DNA of 64,000 nt. It comes from Closterium sp. Naga37s-1 (lineage: Eukaryota > Streptophyta > Zygnematophyceae > Desmidiales > Closteriaceae). Positions 59,094-64,000 of this stretch are shown one piece after another. Location of the stretch: positions 1 through 64,000 of the forward strand of contig CANJKZ010000503.1 of NCBI GenBank assembly GCA_947471745.1, in the 5' to 3' direction. A program made the translations under genes and the position numbers. A model generated the notes under the pieces. It was not told the DNA's origin and did no database searches. It saw only the letters and a program-made list of their open reading frames with translations. Position 1 is the stretch's first letter; each line of letters starts with the position of its first letter.

Positions 59094-59517
59094 CAAGGTG
59101 ACGAGGCGACGGCGAGGCGATACGGAGAGGCTGTCAGGCGATCATGGAATGCAGTGGGAATGGCATTCTGGGATCATTTTGTTGAGTTCGCCTCGGCTTT
59201 CCCAGGAGAGGGGAGATGAACTCAAGGGATCACCGCAAACATGTGATCCAAACAGAAGTGAGCTGTTGTGTGGAAGCTGATAAATACATCTCTCTGATAA
59301 CATACACGTTGATATTTTCTTTAACGCGTATAGCCGAGTGTTCCTTGAGAATTGTTTCTCCAAACCACGCTTCTCGGCTGAACATGCTCCAGCAAAAAAT
59401 GTTCCAGCCATAGTTTGCCTGAACCTTGCAGAATACCTTTCCCTGCTTCTTGGTGCTTTTATCTTTGGCTATATTCCGGCCAGTACCTCGCCGCGCACTA
59501 CGATCCAAGCGACGGTC
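59094..59517. promoter_or_regulatory. Divergent promoter region between GEP and NIPP1
   Basis: 424 bp separate the start codons of minus-strand GEP and plus-strand NIPP1, so both leaders and promoters must share this stretch unless they overlap the genes. The part near NIPP1 (59270-59420) is AT-richer. Upstream ATGs near 59384 and 59398 lie in the probable NIPP1 leader. I could not assign a TATA box. Confidence 0.6.
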
Positions 59518-61586
59518 ATGTTCAACCGATTTAATCTCGACCGGTTTAAGAAAGCGCAGTCGTCAGACCCTTTCGGAATTGGGGAGACTCGCGGAGCCGT
59601 TCCCGAAAAGTCGTCCGTTGCGTCGCAGACAACGGCTGTCGCAGCAGGCCGTGCGACAGGTACCGTCATCTATGCCTCGTCAACTCAGCCCATCCGATCG
59701 CCTGTTACCAAATCGCAGGAACATGCCGCACAGACGCATGCGAATCAGCAGCAGCAGCAGCAGAAGCAGCAGCAGCCGCAACAGCAGCAGGAGCAGGAGC
59801 AAGTGGTTGCGATCACCATTGGCGGAGGATCCTCCACGTGGCAGCCTCCGGAGTGTGCTGTGGTTCCAAAACCAGGCGTGTACTCGCTGGAAGTTCTCAA
59901 GGTGAATATTCTCCCTCAGCGATAGAGGCAACATCCAGAGAATCAAGTACTTTCGATTTGGAATGTGAAACTCAAAATGACAATCCACTGGGAGGGATAC
60001 CATCCTGTTTGGGGTGTGAATTATATCGTGTTCTTGTCTCGGATGTGTTCATTTGTGTAATGCGGCAGGATGGAGTCTCAGCTGGCAGCATACCATTGGA
60101 CAAGAAGCGGTCTCTGTTTGGGCGGCAAACCACCACGTGCGACTATGTGCTGGAGCATCCCTCCCTCTCCCGCCAGCACGCTGCAGTGGTGCACAGGAAG
60201 AACGGCAGCGTCTTTGTCATTGACCTGGGGTGCGTACTGTACTGCACCGTTCTGAACCCCTTCAGCATGCTTTAACACTCCTGTTTTTTCCCTGTTCGCA
60301 GCTCGGTTCACGGCACTTATGTCTCTAACGAGCGCCTCTTAAAGGATATCCCTGTTGAGATAGAGCCCGGCCAATCTCTCCGCTTTGCCGCCTCCACACG
60401 CACGTACGTGCTGCGCAAGACAATCCCGCAGCCCCCACCGCCATCACCGTTGCCATCTGCAGCAGCAGCTACTGATCTTGCCAGTTCAGACGAAGCGCAT
60501 TTCGCGGCTACAGCTGCTGTTACAGCCTGGCCGGGAGTGAGAGAACATCAGCAGGAGCAGCAGCAGTTGCCACCTCCCCCGGATAAGGGCGACCCAGAGG
60601 CAGTTGCACAGTACAACATGGTGCTGAATCTGCTTGGGTTGCCCGCTGGGGATTACAACCTTGGGAATACCGGCGCTGGTCCGTCCAGACGAGCCGTGGA
60701 GAGAGAGAGGAAGAGAAAGAGGGAAGAAGGAGGGGGGGAGGAGGGAGGGGAGGTGGAAGCAGCAGCAGAAGGAGGGAAGGGCGGGGATGAGAGAGGGGCT
60801 GATAAAGCAGGTGAAGGGAGGAATGGGAAGGCAAACGACGAGGAGCCAACTGGAAAGAAGCACAAAGTAGGAGCGCCTTCAACAGCAGCAGCGGGCGGCT
60901 CAAGCAAGCCTCACGCCGCTTTGTCAACAAGTGAGGCAGCGTCTAGAGCGAGAAGAGCGCGGGTGAAGTTCCGAGACGAGCAGGGCGGGCTGCTGGTGGA
61001 GGTGGTGGGGTTCTCCGATGGCGCCCATGTGGGGGCAGAGCCGGGGCCTGTGGGGGTGAAGGAAGGGGGCAGCCTCATGGGTCGCTTCGACTCTCTCGTG
61101 CAGACCGTGGTGATTCCACGCGTGCGCACCAAGAACACTGCTGCGGGAGGTGGCTCGCCAGGATCCACGTCAGCATCCATGTCAGCATCCACTTCAGCAG
61201 CAGCACAGTCCAGCCAATCAGGGTTGTCGGTAGCAGCATCACCATCACCAGCACTGCAGACAGTATCATCTCCAACCCCCTCTGCCCGCCCGTCGCCATC
61301 GGTTGCATCGCCAAGCAGCAAGGTGAGTGTGGCGGACAGAATGAAGTGGTACATGGAGCGGGTCAAATCACCCAAGCAGCAGGGGCTCTATGGGGGCCTG
61401 GGGGAGGAGAACGTGCTTGTAAAGAGGCCCGAGTCCTGGGCCAAGGCTCGCGATAATGGTGCCGGCATGAATTCAGGTGCTGGCTCTGGTGGTGCCAGCG
61501 GTGCTGCATCTGCTAGGCAAGAGAAGGGAGATGTGTCAAGTGCAGCTGAAGACGACAGCAGGGACCTCTTTCATGCGGCTCAGTGA
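59518..61586 (+). CDS. NIPP1: NIPP1-type nuclear inhibitor of protein phosphatase 1 (FHA domain)
   Basis: Regulatory subunit that binds and restrains nuclear PP1 and links it to phosphorylated splicing factors. Three exons (59518-59901, 60069-60229, 60302-61586) with GT-AG borders give 609 residues. Residues 1-110 are low complexity with a Gln tract. The FHA domain spans about 112-218, with the phosphopeptide-binding signatures LFGRQ, SRQHAAVVH and GSVHGTYVSNERL split over all three exons. A PP1-docking RVxF motif is present as RVKF (about 402-405) in a basic context. Then comes MGRFDSLVQTVVIPR, matching the conserved NIPP1 segment after the docking motif. The C terminus has MKWYMERVKSP and GLYGGLGE. 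A plant orthologue exists in Arabidopsis. It is longer than animal NIPP1 (about 350 residues) because of Ala/Gly/Glu/Ser linkers. The ATG at 59518 begins MFNRFNLDRFKKAQ. Confidence 0.92.
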
Positions 61587-61912
61587 TGCTCAAGCTGTCT
61601 CCACCCTAGGACTACCTAGATATTGTCATTGTAGAGCTTGTTTCAAATGACATGCTGTGTGTGTTGCAATTACCGTGAGTGAAACATGCTGTGGCCCTGC
61701 CCTAACATCTCGCCCATGGCTCTAGTGAGTGGCATTTTGCCAAGTACTATAATGCAGCACGAGAAGGGAGAGGAGGGAGGGATCCTTGAAGACCGGTAAA
61801 CAGCAGGAGCATAACCTGAGCGTGCATTGCTCCCATGCTGTGTAGGAATGCTACCATGACTCCTCTCATGGTAATTCGCTCTGGTTCAGGAAGAGGTTTC
61901 CAATATGCACCA
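61587..61912. other. 3' flank of NIPP1 up to the retrotransposon LTR
   Basis: About 330 bp holding the NIPP1 3' untranslated region. I see no further gene or repeat and could not identify a firm polyadenylation signal. Confidence 0.5.
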
Positions 61913-62052
61913 TGTGTCGAGACTAAGGCAAGGCTGAATTCGAGTATCGAGAGAGTTGGTACAAGAGGAAAACCCTAAGGGGTTATACCCCACACTATCT
62001 ACCCCACTACAGCCTAGCAATAACACTAACATATATATAAATGTTTGACACA
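61913..62052 (-). mobile_element. Short 3' LTR of the Ty1/copia element
   Basis: On the minus strand this 140-bp stretch starts TGTGTC and ends GACACA: the TG...CA rule with 6-bp inverted ends. It is preceded by a G-rich tract (TTATGGGGG) that can serve as the polypurine primer site, as expected downstream of copia pol. A TATATATA run lies near its start. The LTR is unusually short. The other LTR lies outside the window, so the ends are inferred. The flanking five bases on the left are CACCA. Confidence 0.6.
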
Positions 62053-62278
62053 CCCCCATAAGCAAAGTGGGGGAGGGCAGGAGATCACAAGACCAGTCAA
62101 GAAAAGCAAAGCAAGCTCAGGGTGGATCACAACGTCACCACACACATTGAGCACAAGTAAAGGGCCACAACGCCAGTTCACATGCAGAGACATATATGCA
62201 ACACAAACATCACAGTGAACTCTACCTAGCAATGCAAGCATGCAGGTATATACATATATATCACAGTACAAGCAAAGC
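62053..62278 (-). other. 3' internal region of the Ty1/copia element
   Basis: About 226 bp between the pol stop and the LTR, with no coding frame of note. It ends with the G-rich primer tract next to 62052. Confidence 0.6.
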
Positions 62279-64000
62279 CTACAGCAAGTGAGGAAAAGTG
62301 GGCACAAGCCCTAGAATAGTGCAGAAACGCTGATGATCACCAGCCTGAAGTGCCTTGGTGAATATATCAGCAGTGTTGGCCCGAGTGGCCACTTAACGCA
62401 GACAAAGCTGACCACGCTGCTGCAACTCTCGAGCCAGGAAGTAACGCAGAGCGATGTGCTTCGTTCTATGCTCCAGTCTGTGCTCCTCACACAAGGCAAT
62501 GGTAGCCTTGTTGTCGACATACAGCACTGGAGGAGAACGAGGCCGCTCTCCCAAGTCAGTCAGCAGGTAGGTGAGCCAGCGTAACTCCTGTGCAGCCATG
62601 GCTGTGGCGTAGATCTCAGCCTCACAACTGGAGCTGAGAACTGAAGACGAGCGTGTAGAACGCCACGAAACTGAACCAGAGCCAAGGCTGAAGGTGTAAC
62701 CCTGTGACGACCGCTGAGTAGCCTGGTCGTCAACCCAAGAAGCGTCTGAGTGCCCAGTGAGAACAACTGAGCTCCTCCCTCCAAGCACGAGCCCCATGCC
62801 TGATGTACTGCACAAGTAGCGCAGTACCCTCTTAGCAGCATCCATGTGCACCTTTCGGTGCCGACCAGGAGCCACATAGCGAGCCAGAAGGCCAAGAGGG
62901 TACGCAAGGTCAGGACGAGTGCAGGTCATCAGGTACATGAGGCAGCCCACTAGCTCTGGGTAAGGACCACTCGGCTCTACGGACTCGTCCGAAGGTGGAG
63001 CTGAGAGCGAGTGACCTGTAGCCAGAGGAGTGGCCTGTGCTGAGGACCAGGTGAAGCCGAAGCGCTGAAGGACCTGCTGCACCATGTGTGACTGAGTCAG
63101 TGTGATGATGCGACGTGCTCTGTCCCGGGTGATCTGCAAGCCAAGATAGTTGCGCAGCTCACCCAGGTCTGTGCACGTGTGTCTCTTCTGCAGCTCCGAC
63201 TTCACGTGGGCGAGAGCCTCAGTGTCAGCAGTGGCAAAGACCAAGTCGTCGACGTACACGAGGATGTAGAACGGCGGCAGCGAAGTGTCGGTGCGTAGAA
63301 ACAGCAACGGGTCAGCAGTCGACGGAGCAAACCCAAGAGCCGCAAGTGTCGTCCTCAGTGTGTCGTGCCACTCATGCGGCGCCTGACGGAGACCGTAGAC
63401 TGGCCGCCGGAGGCTCCACTGGGTACCAGGAGGGAACGACCCAGTGAAGCCAGGAGGGCGGCGCAGCCAGATCTCCTCGTGCAGGCTGCCCTGTAAGAAA
63501 GCTGTGCTGAAGTCAAGAGAGTGAAGCTCGTAGTCACGCTGAGCGGCAACGTGCAGCAGCACCCGAAGAGTGGTCATCTTCGGGGTGGGGGAGAAGGTCT
63601 GCAAGAAGTCTACTCCCTCTCGCTGACTGAAACCTCGAGCAACGTAACGAGCCTTCAAGACAGGCGGAGAACCTGGCGGCCGCTTCACCCTGAAAATCCA
63701 CATGCCACTGACGATGTTCGCCCCAGGAGGGGGAACCTCGTCGACGTAGGTGCCTATGGACTTCCAGGATGCCATCTCTGCGTCCATGGCTGTCTGCCAC
63801 TGAGAAGAGTACTCACCCGCGATCGCCTCAGCGTAAGAGCGCGGGGTCGGGATGTCTGGAGCATCCGGGTCTCCCTCAGGGGCAAGCAGCATGGACACGA
63901 GATGAGGCGCAGCGGCTGCAAGACACTCAAGGTCCTCCTGCCTGTCCTCAAGGACGTCCGTGCCAAGAGCACACTCACCCCCGACGGACGGAGGATAGAC
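62279..64000 (-). mobile_element. Ty1/copia pol: reverse transcriptase and RNase H, broken by one stop; 5' part outside window
   Basis: Retrotransposon polyprotein, open from the right edge to a TAA at 62393-62395. Integrase-RT linker and reverse transcriptase features in order: MSSWKSIGTY-like DAEMASWKSIGTY, FRVKRPPGS, DFSTAFLQGSLHEEIWL, VYGLRQAPHEWH, the catalytic YVDDLVFA, and LRNYLGLQITRD. RNase H features: SSCEAEIYATAMAAQELRW, DNKATIALCE and TKHIALRYFLARE. After the TAA the same frame continues with VATRANTADIFTKALQ, the usual copia ending, to a TAG at 62279-62281. So the TAA is a nonsense change near the C terminus. Otherwise no frameshift is visible, which suggests a young copy. Gag and integrase would lie to the right of the window. 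Confidence 0.93.

Noticed and set aside
59338-59517. An earlier start for NIPP1 (MFLENCFSKPRF...)
   Set aside because: That frame begins with GTG, not ATG. The first in-frame ATG is at 59518, and the upstream residues show no similarity to the family.

Overview
The window reads as nuclear DNA of a green plant-lineage organism, most like a GC-rich streptophyte alga; the species cannot be fixed from sequence alone. The reasons are a plant-type PRP40C/TCERG1-like splicing-linked factor, a chloroplast glutamyl endopeptidase, a second protein with a plastid-transit-like N terminus, a NIPP1 orthologue, many short GT-AG introns, and a Ty1/copia element. Layout from left to right: positions 1-15117 (minus) hold a twelve-exon PRP40C-like gene with a very long Pro/Ala-rich N terminus and an Arg/Glu/Lys-rich C terminus. 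One of its introns carries a 12-bp minisatellite and a 715-bp non-autonomous DNA transposon with perfect 8-bp target-site duplications. Positions 16178-18845 (minus) hold a three-exon plastid-type protein whose C-terminal part resembles the HipA/PI4K-like kinase fold but seems to lack its catalytic residues. A tRNA-Trp-like sequence follows at about 19.75 kb. Positions 19993-59093 (minus) hold a fourteen-exon chloroplast glutamyl endopeptidase gene (GEP, S9D family). A 32-kb 14/15-bp satellite (20964-53078) sits inside its intron 12, between the exon for the catalytic Ser and the exons for the catalytic Asp and His. Positions 59518-61586 (plus) hold the NIPP1 gene, head-to-head with GEP across about 0.4 kb. 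From 61913 to the right edge lies a minus-strand Ty1/copia element: a 140-bp 3' LTR, a 3' internal region and most of pol. Two patterns stand out. First, GEP and PRP40C carry many intronic copies of half-exons, each with its adjacent splice site; the best one (53721-53862) differs from its parent almost only at synonymous positions. Second, the 32-kb array lies exactly between the intact exon 13 of GEP and a truncated copy of its first half. That copy has kept a good short-intron acceptor, so proximal splicing would yield an inactive protein. Both patterns could be genuine biology or partly assembly artefacts; scattered single-base indels in the middle of the array and frame switches at the left edge point to some residual sequence error.
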